Source: Gracilibacillus alcaliphilus
Lineage (GTDB): Bacteria > Bacillota > Bacilli > Bacillales > Amphibacillaceae
NCBI RefSeq assembly: GCF_016909015.1
Contig: NZ_JAFBFA010000009.1
Coordinates: 1-64,000 of the forward strand
Direction of reading: 5' to 3'
Length of the DNA stretch: 64,000 nucleotides
Part shown: piece after piece, positions 1-8,530 of the stretch
Layout of the letters: every line of letters begins with the position of its first letter
Position numbering within the stretch: position 1 is the first letter of the stretch
Notes under the pieces: generated by a model
What the model was told of the DNA's origin: nothing
What the model saw: the letters and a program-made list of their open reading frames with translations, nothing else
Databases searched by the model: none
Made by a program: the position numbers and the translations under genes

Positions 1-95
1 ATTATGCCCTGCAAAGCATACATTTTATGATAGAGTACCTTCTCTTTTTTGGCTAGGGGATTTTTTATCACTTTCGAGTATTATTTTACACATAC

Positions 96-122
96 AGCCA
101 TCCTGGCGCAGGATGGCTTTTC
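96..122 (+). terminator. Rho-independent terminator-like hairpin
   Basis: A 9-bp perfect stem (96-104 with 110-118) with a 5-nt loop is followed by a short T run (118-121) on the plus strand. It sits just past the stop of the leftward iolR gene. It most likely ends a rightward gene that lies outside the window. It could also serve iolR, although the minus-strand side has no clear U tract. Confidence 0.6.
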
Positions 123-124
123 GA

Positions 125-883
125 TTATTGTTCCGGATATAGAATTTCGTAATAATTTTCTTTACTATGTTTGATATAGTCCTCATCCGGCTGCTTGTCT
201 GTGATTAGATAATCAATTTGCTTAAAATCACAATAAGTGGTTAGTGAGTACTTACCGAATTTGCTATGATCTACCAGAACAAAGACTTGCTCACTTTTCT
301 CGATTACTTGACTTTTGATCTGTGTTTCTAACGGAGAAGAATTGGTAACCCCCTTCGATAAAGAAAGACCTGTAGAAGCCATAAAAGCTTTATTAAAGTT
401 ATATTTGCGGATAATATCGGCACTTTCTGTTCCGACATAAGATCGAGTCGAACGCTCAAACATGCCTCCGGTGGAATAAATACTCAAGTTCGGATAGCCT
501 GTTGCCTCTAAGGTAAAATCAAGGTTATTCGTCACAATCGTAATATGTTTATCTCGAATAAACTCCAACATTTCCCCTGTTGTTGTACCAGAATCAATAA
601 AAATGATATCTCCATCCTTGACAAACTGAGCGGCAAGTTGTGCCAATGCTTGTTTTTCACGGAATTTCTTCACTTTACGATCTTGATATGGGACGGTAAG
701 TGGTTTTGCGATCGAAACGCCGCCATAAACCTTTTCTAATTGTTCTGTGTCAGCAAGCTCCTGTACATCCCGTCGGATCGTATTCTTTGATACATTAAAG
801 ACCTCGACCAATTCATCCAAAGATACCGATCCATGCTGTCTCACATATTCTAAAATGGCATTTACCCGTTGTGCTTTCATCAT
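125..883 (-). CDS. iolR: DeoR-family transcriptional repressor of the inositol operon (IolR-like)
   Basis: A 252-residue DeoR-type regulator. An N-terminal winged helix-turn-helix spans roughly residues 5-60 (VSLDELVEVFNVSKNTIRRD). It is followed by the DeoR sensor domain with the typical IFIDSGTT stretch near residue 95, which resembles a sugar-phosphate isomerase fold and binds phosphorylated sugars. The ATG start has an AAGGAG site 8 nt upstream. The gene is divergent from a complete iol operon. In Bacillus subtilis, IolR represses iol genes until 2-deoxy-5-keto-gluconate 6-phosphate binds it. The role here is inferred from family and position; the family itself is clear. Confidence 0.88.
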   Translation of the reverse strand: MMKAQRVNAILEYVRQHGSVSLDELVEVFNVSKNTIRRDVQELADTEQLEKVYGGVSIAKPLTVPYQDRKVKKFREKQALAQLAAQFVKDGDIIFIDSGTTTGEMLEFIRDKHITIVTNNLDFTLEATGYPNLSIYSTGGMFERSTRSYVGTESADIIRKYNFNKAFMASTGLSLSKGVTNSSPLETQIKSQVIEKSEQVFVLVDHSKFGKYSLTTYCDFKQIDYLITDKQPDEDYIKHSKENYYEILYPEQ

Positions 884-1204
884 AAGACATTCTCCTTGTC
901 AGATTAAAGTGCGTTGCTTTTATCTTACCAGAACAGACTCAAAAGTTCATCAAATTTTCATAATTCTTTTCTTTAATAAACAGTTTTCGCTCTGTTGATT
1001 TCTAATTATACCTAAATCAGTTCACCTTTTTTGTTCTACATTGGTGACATAATAAGTGTAAATCCCTTATCATCTTTTCCAAAACACCCAATAATTACCC
1101 AACCCCTGTATAACATCATCACTATAAAACGCTTACTACTTATTTTAACATAAACACCTCACCAAACTTAACCAAAATTACATCATTTTTTAATCACTTT
1201 ATTG
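884..1204. other. Intergenic region between iolR and the iolA promoter
   Basis: No credible gene. The stretch is very AT-rich and should carry the iolR promoter on the minus strand and IolR operators, but I could not identify either with confidence. A weak catabolite-response-like match lies at 1124-1137. Confidence 0.4.
1124..1137 (+). promoter_or_regulatory. Weak cre-like site upstream of the iol promoter
   Basis: ATAAAACGCTTACT agrees with the CcpA consensus TGWAANCGNTNWCA at 11 of 14 positions, missing the first two bases and the last. Its place about 70 bp above the -35 would suit catabolite control, which is known for iol in Bacillus, but the match is imperfect. Confidence 0.3.
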
Positions 1205-1233
1205 TTAACTTTTTGAATATCCTATGTTATACT
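1205..1233 (+). promoter_or_regulatory. Sigma-A-type promoter of the iol operon
   Basis: A -35-like TTAACT (1205-1210), a 17-bp spacer and an extended -10 TGTTATACT (TATACT at 1228-1233). Transcription would begin near 1240, about 480 nt before the iolA start codon. The spacing and extended -10 make this the best promoter in the gap. Confidence 0.6.
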
Positions 1234-1239
1234 CAATGT

Positions 1240-1704
1240 ATAAAGTGAGGCTTCATCTCACTGACTACTGTAATTCAGGCGATATTAACAGTCTATCCAT
1301 GCTGATAAACTAACCTGTCCAGCCAACTGTGATATGGGCTGTCTTTTATTTATCCCGGTGCAACCCCCAAGACTAGGTGGATTGCAAAGAAGTCTAAATG
1401 GAAGATAACAGAAATGATCCCGATAAGTCTTATTTTATCAAAAGCATAAGTAACCGTTATCACACATTGTTTGCAGTGTTCCAGCTTATGCTTGGAACGC
1501 TTGTCTTGTAACAGGAATGACAGTGACGAAATGTCCAGATACATCCTTGCTATACTAATAAGCAGCTATTTGAATTAATTTGGATTAAAAGGATATCATC
1601 CCTTTTGAACCAGGTGGAACCGTCCGTAAACTGCACTTCCATGGCAAAGAAGGATGATTCCAACCTATAAATCTCGTTTTATAAGACTATCATCTATATA
1701 TATC
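1240..1704 (+). ncRNA. Long structured 5' leader of iolA, class unknown
   Basis: No gene fits here, but several stems can be drawn: AGTGAG/CTCACT (1244-1249/1257-1262); TGCAA-CCCCC against GGTGG-A-TTGCA (1359-1386); GTTCCA/TGGAAC (1478-1483/1493-1498); AAAAGG/CCTTTT (1587-1592/1601-1606); and AGGTGGAA with TTCC-A-ACCT (1612-1619/1658-1666). The loop CTTATGC (1485-1491) is also exactly complementary to GCATAAG (1444-1450), so an alternative pairing or pseudoknot is possible. AGGTGGAACCG at 1612-1622 recalls the T-box element, but I see no convincing specifier stem or terminator. Function is unknown; an RNA regulator is an inference. Confidence 0.4.
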
Positions 1705-1720
1705 TAAGGAGGAACTATCA

Positions 1721-3178
1721 ATGTCAAGGAAATTAAAGAATTTTATTAATGGTGAATGGGTGGAAAGCAGAGCAGAACACTATGAAAACGTCTATAACCC
1801 CGCCACCCAAGAAGTACTGGCACAAGTACCAATCTCGACAACAGAAGATTTTGAAGAAGCCGCTCAAAAAGCACAAGAGGCACAAGACAAATGGAAAAAA
1901 GTATCTGTTTCGAAACGGGCACGTATTTTATTCAAATACCAGAATTTACTGCTAGATCATCAAGAAGAACTGGCAACTCTCATTACAAAAGAAAATGGAA
2001 AAAGCTACACCGAGGCACTGGGAGAAGTAGGACGCGGGATCGAGAACGTAGAATTTGCCGCAGGCGCACCGAGTTTAATGATGGGTGATTCCTTGGCTAC
2101 TATTGCATCCAATATTGAAGCAGCAAACTATCGCTACCCGGTCGGTGTTGTTGGCGGTATCGCACCATTTAACTTTCCAATGATGGTACCTTGCTGGATG
2201 TTCCCTATGGCGATTGCACTTGGCAATTCTTTTATCCTCAAGCCATCAGAGAAGACACCTCTGCTTGCAGAACGTTTAGCAGAGCTGTTAGATGAAGCCG
2301 GCTTGCCTAAAGGTGTCTTCAGTATCGTTCATGGGGCACATGATGTCGTCAACGGCATTTTAGATCATCCGATTGTAAAGGCTGTTTCCTTTGTTGGTTC
2401 CAAACCAGTTGGTGAATATGTGTACAAACGCGGCAGTGAGAATCTCAAACGTGTTCAGGCACTTACAGGCGCCAAAAATCATACCACTGTACTTGCTGAT
2501 GCTGATTTAGACTTAGCTACTAAGGAAATTATCAGTGCTGCCTTTGGTTCTGCAGGAGAACGCTGTATGGCCTGTGCCGTTGTAACAGTAGAAGAATCGG
2601 TTGCTGATAAACTAGTGGCTAAATTAAAAGAAGCCTCTGACCATATCAAAATGGGGAATGGCCTTGATGATGGCGTCTTCCTAGGCCCCGTTATCCGTGA
2701 TGAAGCAAAAGACCGTACATTAGGCTACATTGAAAAAGGACTGGAAGAAGGAGCTACACTTGTCCGTGATGGACGCAATGATCAGCTGGAAGATGGTTAT
2801 TTTATCGGTCCGACAATCTTTGAAGGTGTTACACAAGAAATGGCCATCTGGAAAGATGAGATCTTCGCTCCTGTTTTATCGATTGTACGAGTGAAAAATT
2901 TAAAAGAAGCGGTCGAATATGCCAATCAATCGGAATTTGCCAATGGTGCCTGCCTATTCACAACCAGTGCTATTTCCGTACGTTATTTCCGTGAGAATAT
3001 TGACGCAGGTATGTTAGGTATCAACTTAGGTGTTCCTGCACCAATGGCCTTCTTCCCATTCTCAGGCTGGAAATCTTCTTTCTATGGAACATTGCATGCC
3101 AATGGGAAAGACAGTGTAGATTTCTACACTCGCAAAAAGGTCGTTACTGCTCGCTATAATGAACCCGACTTTTCTTAA
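1721..3178 (+). CDS. iolA: Methylmalonate-semialdehyde dehydrogenase (CoA-acylating), IolA/MmsA
   Basis: A 485-residue aldehyde dehydrogenase that converts malonate semialdehyde, the late product of myo-inositol breakdown, to acetyl-CoA, CO2 and NADH in the cytosol. Length is normal for IolA. Visible motifs are the cofactor-fold FVGSKPVG (about 224-231) and AGERCMAC with the catalytic Cys near 282. The segment LTGAKNH, typical of the MmsA subfamily, takes the place of the usual catalytic-Glu motif. The ATG follows AAGGAGG with 8-nt spacing. It is first in the iol operon, behind the long leader. Confidence 0.95.
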   Translation: MSRKLKNFINGEWVESRAEHYENVYNPATQEVLAQVPISTTEDFEEAAQKAQEAQDKWKKVSVSKRARILFKYQNLLLDHQEELATLITKENGKSYTEALGEVGRGIENVEFAAGAPSLMMGDSLATIASNIEAANYRYPVGVVGGIAPFNFPMMVPCWMFPMAIALGNSFILKPSEKTPLLAERLAELLDEAGLPKGVFSIVHGAHDVVNGILDHPIVKAVSFVGSKPVGEYVYKRGSENLKRVQALTGAKNHTTVLADADLDLATKEIISAAFGSAGERCMACAVVTVEESVADKLVAKLKEASDHIKMGNGLDDGVFLGPVIRDEAKDRTLGYIEKGLEEGATLVRDGRNDQLEDGYFIGPTIFEGVTQEMAIWKDEIFAPVLSIVRVKNLKEAVEYANQSEFANGACLFTTSAISVRYFRENIDAGMLGINLGVPAPMAFFPFSGWKSSFYGTLHANGKDSVDFYTRKKVVTARYNEPDFS

Positions 3179-3263
3179 GTATATGGACTAACCACCTTTT
3201 ACGATATGATCAACACTTATGAATGATAGACTTTTGTTTTGATAGTTTACTTAATTAAGAAGA

Positions 3264-3397
3264 TGTTCAAAAAGTCCAGGTAGCGAACTTTTTATACGAA
3301 AACTCTGTCTAAGAGATTGCACGAATGAAGCAAATCAGGAGGGCGACTAAAGTTTTCACAACTAGAGATGCCTTTCAAAACATGTTGATTTTGAACA
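3264..3397. repeat. Short MITE-like element, copy 1
   Basis: About 134 bp bounded by TGTTCAAAAAG (3264-3274) and its near-inverse TTTTGAACA (3389-3397), between iolA and iolB. The same inverted ends flank two more elements at 10492-10702 and 42784-43121. This copy is the shortest and shares only the ends clearly. The surrounding gap (3179-3528) has no gene. A weak GCGCT/AGCGC hairpin with a T run follows at 3399-3425. Confidence 0.5.
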
Positions 3398-3528
3398 CGC
3401 GCTATAAAGGAGCGCATCTGTTTTTCTCCATTCAGCTCTTTGAACTAGGAATGCGAGACTTGCTGATGCTCTCCTCATGATAAAGCTGGAAGCGTTATCC
3501 CAATATCATTCTACATAGGAGGGAACTG

Positions 3529-4350
3529 ATGGTGAGCAAATTATTGAGAAAACCTGCCAATCAATCTATCACCAATGGCGTAACCCTGGTACATGAAGTA
3601 AATAATGAGAATTCCGGACTGGAATATGTAGGCTTTAAAGTAATAGATCTGGAACCCAATGGAGTTTACAGTGAACAGCTGACAAACTTGGAACTATGTG
3701 TCGTTGCATTAACTGGAAAAATTACTGTATCTGATGGTAAGGAAAGTTTTGAAGAAATCGGAACACGGGATACCGTATTTGAAAGAAAACCAACAGACAG
3801 TGTCTATATTTCTCACAATAAATATGTAACGATAACCGCTAATACCAAGGCTCGTGCTGCTCTATGTTATGCACCTTCTCTTAAGGAACTGCCAACTAAA
3901 TTAATCAAGGCAGCCGACAATGGTGTCGAACACCGCGGAAAATATAATAATAAACGCCTAGTACACAACATTTTGCCTGATGCGGATCCATCAGCAAATA
4001 GTCTGTTGGTGGTGGAAGTATTTACGGAAACAGCAAACTGGTCCAGTTATCCTCCTCATAAACACGATCAGAATAACCTGCCAGAAGAATCCTTCTTAGA
4101 GGAAAGTTATTATCATGAAATGAATCCGCCTCAGGGATTCGTCTTCCAGCGTGTCTACACGGAAGATCGTTCCTTAGACGAGACCATGGCTGTAGAAAAT
4201 GGAGATGTCGTACTCGTTCCTAAAGGATATCACCCTGTAGGTGTGCCAGATGGCTATGCCTCTTACTATCTCAATGTTATGGCTGGACCAGAACGTATTT
4301 GGAAGTTTTATAATGAGAAAGATCACGAATGGATTATTGATCGACCATAA
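3529..4350 (+). CDS. iolB: 5-deoxy-glucuronate isomerase IolB
   Basis: A 273-residue IolB/KduI-family cupin. It isomerises 5-deoxy-D-glucuronate to 2-deoxy-5-keto-D-gluconate in inositol degradation. The family metal-binding pattern is visible: PPHKHD with His 177 and His 179, the acidic stretch FLEESYYHE at about 189-197, and KGYHPV with His 235. Length is typical. The ATG is preceded by GGAGGG at good spacing. It is separated from iolA by 350 bp that contains a repeat element, which is unusual because these genes are normally tightly linked. Confidence 0.95.
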   Translation: MVSKLLRKPANQSITNGVTLVHEVNNENSGLEYVGFKVIDLEPNGVYSEQLTNLELCVVALTGKITVSDGKESFEEIGTRDTVFERKPTDSVYISHNKYVTITANTKARAALCYAPSLKELPTKLIKAADNGVEHRGKYNNKRLVHNILPDADPSANSLLVVEVFTETANWSSYPPHKHDQNNLPEESFLEESYYHEMNPPQGFVFQRVYTEDRSLDETMAVENGDVVLVPKGYHPVGVPDGYASYYLNVMAGPERIWKFYNEKDHEWIIDRP

Positions 4351-4353
4351 AGT

Positions 4354-4458
4354 GAAACTTCATTCAGTGGGGGTTTTTCGGCGCACAGAACGTGCTAATG
4401 CAGACGCTGCGACACGACGTCGCAAACTTAGTCTGGTTTCATCATCCCTCACTGAATG
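4354..4458 (+). repeat. Nested-hairpin element between iolB and iolC
   Basis: Outer arms CATTCAGTGGGGG (4361-4373) and CCCTCACTGAATG (4446-4458) pair at 12 of 13 positions. Inside them, GCAC/GTGC (4383-4395) forms one hairpin, and CAGAC/GTCTG (4401-4405/4431-4435) encloses GCGAC/GTCGC (4409-4413/4419-4423). This could be a REP-like repeat, an RNA processing or stability element, or an attenuator. No protein is encoded. Confidence 0.5.
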
Positions 4459-4565
4459 TTAGTTAAGCCAATCGTGCCGTTACTGGCTCTTAGAAATGAC
4501 ATGCTTCCTTATGAGTCTTATAGCCAGTTACACTGCGATAAATCTAATTAAAGGAGAGAAAAGCA

Positions 4566-5546
4566 ATGGCACTTACATTTCATCAAAATAGAGAGTTTGA
4601 CATTATTGCGATCGGCCGTGCATGTATTGACCTGAATGCAAATGAATATAATCGTCCCATGGAAGAAACGATGACTTTTACGAAATATGTTGGCGGCTCC
4701 CCTGCCAACATAGCGATCGGAAGCGGAAAACTTGGACTAAAAGCTGGTTTTATCGGAAAAATCCCTCAAGATCAACATGGAAATTTTATTAAACAATATA
4801 TGAGTGACAAAGGCGTGGACACTTCTAACATGGTATTTGACACCGAAGGACGAAAAACAGGCTTAGCCTTTACGGAAATTCTCAGTCCTGAAGAGTGCAG
4901 CATTCTTATGTATCGTGATAATGTAGCAGACCTTTATTTAGAGCCCTCAGAAGTAAACGAAGCATATATTAAAAAGGCCAAGATTCTGCTTGTTTCTGGT
5001 ACAGCATTGGCATTGAGTCCTTCCCGTGAAGCAGTCTTTAAGGCGATCAGCTTGGCTAAGAAAAACGATGTGAAAGTTATCTTTGAATTAGATTATCGTG
5101 GCTACACTTGGAAATCCCAAGAAGAAACTTCGATCTACTATTCGTTAGCAGCAGAATTAGCTGATGTTATTATCGGAACGCGAGATGAATATGATGTGAT
5201 GGAGAACCGAAGTGAAACAGGCGATAATCAGACTACCGTTAACCACCTTTTTGCACATGGTGCAGAATTGGTAATCATCAAACATGGGGTCGATGGTTCT
5301 TATGCTTATGAACCAGATGGTACGATTCATCATGGGCAGGCTTATAAAACAAAGGTCTTAAAAACATTTGGTGCTGGTGACTCTTATGCCTCTGCCTTTC
5401 TTTATGCATTAGTGAAAGGAAAAGACTATGAAACAGCCCTCAAATTCGGCAGTGCCTCTGCCTCGATCGTTGTCAGTAAACACAGTTCCTCCGAGGCAAT
5501 GCCTACAGTAGAAGAAATCGAACAGCTGATTAAAGAGCATTCCTAA
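4566..5546 (+). CDS. iolC: 5-dehydro-2-deoxygluconokinase IolC
   Basis: A 326-residue PfkB/ribokinase-family sugar kinase that phosphorylates 2-deoxy-5-keto-D-gluconate with ATP. The product is substrate for the IolJ aldolase and is the known IolR inducer. The N-terminal PfkB signature GGSPANIAIG is at 43-52. The C-terminal KTFGAGDSYASAF is at 266-278 with the catalytic Asp at 272. Length matches IolC. AAAGGAGAG lies upstream of the ATG. Part of the inositol operon. Confidence 0.95.
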   Translation: MALTFHQNREFDIIAIGRACIDLNANEYNRPMEETMTFTKYVGGSPANIAIGSGKLGLKAGFIGKIPQDQHGNFIKQYMSDKGVDTSNMVFDTEGRKTGLAFTEILSPEECSILMYRDNVADLYLEPSEVNEAYIKKAKILLVSGTALALSPSREAVFKAISLAKKNDVKVIFELDYRGYTWKSQEETSIYYSLAAELADVIIGTRDEYDVMENRSETGDNQTTVNHLFAHGAELVIIKHGVDGSYAYEPDGTIHHGQAYKTKVLKTFGAGDSYASAFLYALVKGKDYETALKFGSASASIVVSKHSSSEAMPTVEEIEQLIKEHS

Positions 5547-5681
5547 ATAAAGCAAGACTTATCAAGGTGTTAACATCCGAAATCTCTCAACTTACAAACG
5601 AAATAAAACAGAACTGTCAGCGGGCCTTCTCTCCCCGCCGCCAGTTGATCAAAGATCAAATAAGAAAGAAGGTTAGATGGT

Positions 5682-7595
5682 ATGGGTAAAAAAATTCGTT
5701 TAACAACCGGGCAAGCGTTGGTTAAATTCTTAAAACAGCAATATATACATGTCGATGGCGAAGAATTTCGGTTTGTGGACGGGGTATTTAATATCTTTGG
5801 ACATGGAAATGTATTAGGAATTGGGCAAGCACTTGAACAATATGGCGACGGCCTGAATATCTATCAAGGGAAAAACGAGCAAGGGATGGCACATGCTGCA
5901 ATAGCTTTCAGTAAACAAAAGCTCCGCCAGCAAATCTATGCCGTAACCACATCGGTCGGTCCAGGTTCCGCTAATCTTGCCGCTGCAGCGGGAACGGCTC
6001 TTGCTAACAATATTCCTGTCTTATTTATCCCTGGTGATGTATTCTCCAGCAGACAGCCAGATCCTGTTTTGCAGCAGGTAGAGCATGAATACAGTGCTGA
6101 TGTTTCTACTAATGATGCACTTCGCGCCGTTTCACGCTACTGGGATCGTGTGACAAGACCGGAACAGCTGATGTCTAGTTTGATTCGTGCTTTTGAAGTG
6201 ATGACAAACCCAGCAACAGCAGGGCCAACAACCATTTGCATCGGTCAGGATGTAGAGGGAGAAGCGTTTGATTATGATGCCTCCTTCTTTCAAAAACGAG
6301 TTCACTATCTAGATCGAAAAACACCGGTAGAACGTGAACTGCGCGGGGCGACAGATCTGATTAAAAACAGTAAGAAGCCGGTTATTCTAGTCGGTGGCGG
6401 TGCCAAATACTCACAGGCAGGAGAAGTGTTAGCTCGTCTGTCAGAAAAACATAATATTCCTTTAGTAGAAACACAAGCCGGAAAAGCAACTGTGTCTGCA
6501 GATTTTCTAAACAACTTAGGCGGTATAGGAGTTACCGGTACGCTAGCTGCTAATAAGGCAGCAAGAGAAGCTGATTTAATTATCGGGGTCGGCACACGTT
6601 ACACAGATTTTGCAACGGCTTCAAAAACAGCATTTGATTTTGACAACACTACATTTTTAAATATTAATGTTAGTCGTTTTCAAGCCTATAAACTAGATGC
6701 CTTCCAAGTAGTTGCGGATGCCCGTGCTAGCCTTGAACAGCTAGAAAAAACACTGGGTGATTACCAGTCTTTATTCGGTTCTCGTATCGCTGAGTTAAAA
6801 GCGGTCTGGAATCAAGAGCGCAAACGGCTTGGCAGTGTAACATTTGATCGAGACGCATTTGTACCTGAAGTAAAGGATCATTTTTCACAAGCACTTTTCA
6901 ACGAATATGCCGATGCCTTAAACACTACTTTTGCCCAGACAACGGCACTATATACGATTAATGAAACCATTGAGGATGATGCGATTGTGGTTACCTCCTC
7001 TGGCTCCCTGCCAGGAGATATGCAGCGATTATGGCATCCGTCTAAGGAAAATACGTACAATGTCGAATATGGCTATTCTTGTATGGGGTATGAAGTATCC
7101 GGTGCACTAGGTGCAAAGATAGCCGCACCAGATCGAGAAGTCTATTCTATGGTTGGAGATGGCAGTTTCTTATTGCTCCACTCTGAATTTATCACGGCAC
7201 TTCAATATAAGAAAAAAATCAACATTATGCTGTTCGACAACGCTGGCTTTGGCTGTATTAACAATCTTCAAATGGAACATGGTAGCGGCAGCTTCTTTAC
7301 GGAATTCCGAACAGCCGATAACCAAATTCTAAATATCGACTATGCCAAAATAGCGGAAGCCTATGGTGCAAAGGCATATCGCGCCAACACGATCGAAGAA
7401 TTAAAGGCCGCTATAGAAGATGCCAAAAAACAAGATACCTCTACACTAATAGAAATGAAGGTATTGCCAAAAACCATGACAGAAGGCTATGAAGCGTGGT
7501 GGAATGTTGGTGTAGCTGAGGTGTCTGACAACGAAAAAGTCCAAAAAGCTTATGATGATAAACAGCGTGTACGCCAAGAGGCCAGACAATATTGA
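5682..7595 (+). CDS. iolD: 3D-(3,5/4)-trihydroxycyclohexane-1,2-dione hydrolase IolD
   Basis: A 637-residue thiamine-diphosphate enzyme that opens the ring of the diketo-inositol intermediate to give 5-deoxy-D-glucuronate. Three domains follow the ThDP-enzyme plan: a pyrimidine-binding domain with the conserved Glu near 66 (KNEQGMA), a central domain (GATDLI onward), and the diphosphate-binding domain with GDG at 492-494 followed by Asn 520 (GDG-x25-N). The ATG follows AAGAAAGAAGG. The 135-bp gap from iolC has an imperfect GC-rich stem but no clear terminator. Confidence 0.95.
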   Translation: MGKKIRLTTGQALVKFLKQQYIHVDGEEFRFVDGVFNIFGHGNVLGIGQALEQYGDGLNIYQGKNEQGMAHAAIAFSKQKLRQQIYAVTTSVGPGSANLAAAAGTALANNIPVLFIPGDVFSSRQPDPVLQQVEHEYSADVSTNDALRAVSRYWDRVTRPEQLMSSLIRAFEVMTNPATAGPTTICIGQDVEGEAFDYDASFFQKRVHYLDRKTPVERELRGATDLIKNSKKPVILVGGGAKYSQAGEVLARLSEKHNIPLVETQAGKATVSADFLNNLGGIGVTGTLAANKAAREADLIIGVGTRYTDFATASKTAFDFDNTTFLNINVSRFQAYKLDAFQVVADARASLEQLEKTLGDYQSLFGSRIAELKAVWNQERKRLGSVTFDRDAFVPEVKDHFSQALFNEYADALNTTFAQTTALYTINETIEDDAIVVTSSGSLPGDMQRLWHPSKENTYNVEYGYSCMGYEVSGALGAKIAAPDREVYSMVGDGSFLLLHSEFITALQYKKKINIMLFDNAGFGCINNLQMEHGSGSFFTEFRTADNQILNIDYAKIAEAYGAKAYRANTIEELKAAIEDAKKQDTSTLIEMKVLPKTMTEGYEAWWNVGVAEVSDNEKVQKAYDDKQRVRQEARQY

Positions 7596-7614
7596 TAACG
7601 GATGAGGTGAGAAG

Positions 7615-8502
7615 ATGGTAAATAAGCAGATAAAATGGGGCATTGCCCCGATCGGCTGGCGCAATGATGATATTCCCTCGATAGGAAAGGATAATACATT
7701 GTCCCATCTGTTAAGTGATATCGTTGTCGCAGGTTTTGACGGCACTGAGGTAGGTGGATTCTTTCCCGATGCACAAACACTTAATAAAGAGCTACAGCTC
7801 CGCAACTTAGAAATCGCCGGTAAATGGTTCTCTAGCTTTATCATTCGAGATGGTATCAAACAGGCCATTTCCGATTTCCGTGAACACTGTCAATATTTAC
7901 AGAATGTACAGGCTGCGGTAGCAGTAGTATCTGAACAAACATACAGCATTCAGGGGTTAAGCCATAACATTTTTACCGAGAAACCGCATTTTACTGACCA
8001 GGAATGGGAATTACTCGCCGACGGATTAAACCAGCTTAGCCAAGTTGCGGATGAGTATGGACTAAAGCTGGTATACCATCACCATTTGGGCACTGGTGTA
8101 CAAACATTAGCAGAAATTGACCGTTTAATGGACACCACCGACCCAGAACATGTTCACTTGCTCTACGATACAGGCCATATTTATGCCTCTGACGAAGAGT
8201 ATATGCCTTTATTAGCAAAGTATATCAACCGAATTAAGCATGTCCATTTTAAAGATATTCGCCAAGAAGTAATGCAGAAAGCAAAAACGGAAGGCTTATC
8301 CTTCCAAAATGCCTTTCTAGCCGGTATGTTTACCGTTCCAGGTGATGGGATCATCGATTTCACAAAAGTATATGATACATTACAAGAAGTCGGCTATCAA
8401 GGCTGGATCGTGGTCGAAGCAGAACAAGATCCAGATATCGCCCACCCATTAGAATACGCACTCATTGCGCGAAAATATATTGACAGCAAATTATTGAAGT
8501 AA
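7615..8502 (+). CDS. iolE: Inosose dehydratase (2-keto-myo-inositol dehydratase) IolE
   Basis: A 295-residue TIM-barrel protein of the AP-endonuclease-2/xylose-isomerase superfamily. It removes water from scyllo-inosose, the product of IolG, to give the diketone used by IolD. Metal- and substrate-site motifs are visible: YHHHLGTGVQT (154-164), LLYDTGHIYASDEE (182-195), HVHFKD (209-214) and VVEAEQDP near the end. The ATG has GATGAGGTGA upstream and lies 19 nt after iolD, so the two are surely cotranscribed. Confidence 0.95.
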   Translation: MVNKQIKWGIAPIGWRNDDIPSIGKDNTLSHLLSDIVVAGFDGTEVGGFFPDAQTLNKELQLRNLEIAGKWFSSFIIRDGIKQAISDFREHCQYLQNVQAAVAVVSEQTYSIQGLSHNIFTEKPHFTDQEWELLADGLNQLSQVADEYGLKLVYHHHLGTGVQTLAEIDRLMDTTDPEHVHLLYDTGHIYASDEEYMPLLAKYINRIKHVHFKDIRQEVMQKAKTEGLSFQNAFLAGMFTVPGDGIIDFTKVYDTLQEVGYQGWIVVEAEQDPDIAHPLEYALIARKYIDSKLLK

Positions 8503-8530
8503 TGACTCCTGAAAAAACGAGGTGAAAGTT

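Noticed and set aside
1612..1666. T-box riboswitch before iolA
   Set aside because: Only AGGTGGAACCG resembles the T-box; no specifier stem, no clear terminator with U tract and no amino-acid-related gene. Kept as an unclassified leader.
6305..6595. Minus-strand reading frame inside iolD
   Set aside because: Complement of a strongly conserved enzyme gene; no ribosome site or family.
7446..7868. Overlapping minus-strand frames across the iolD/iolE junction
   Set aside because: Shadows of two real genes on the other strand.
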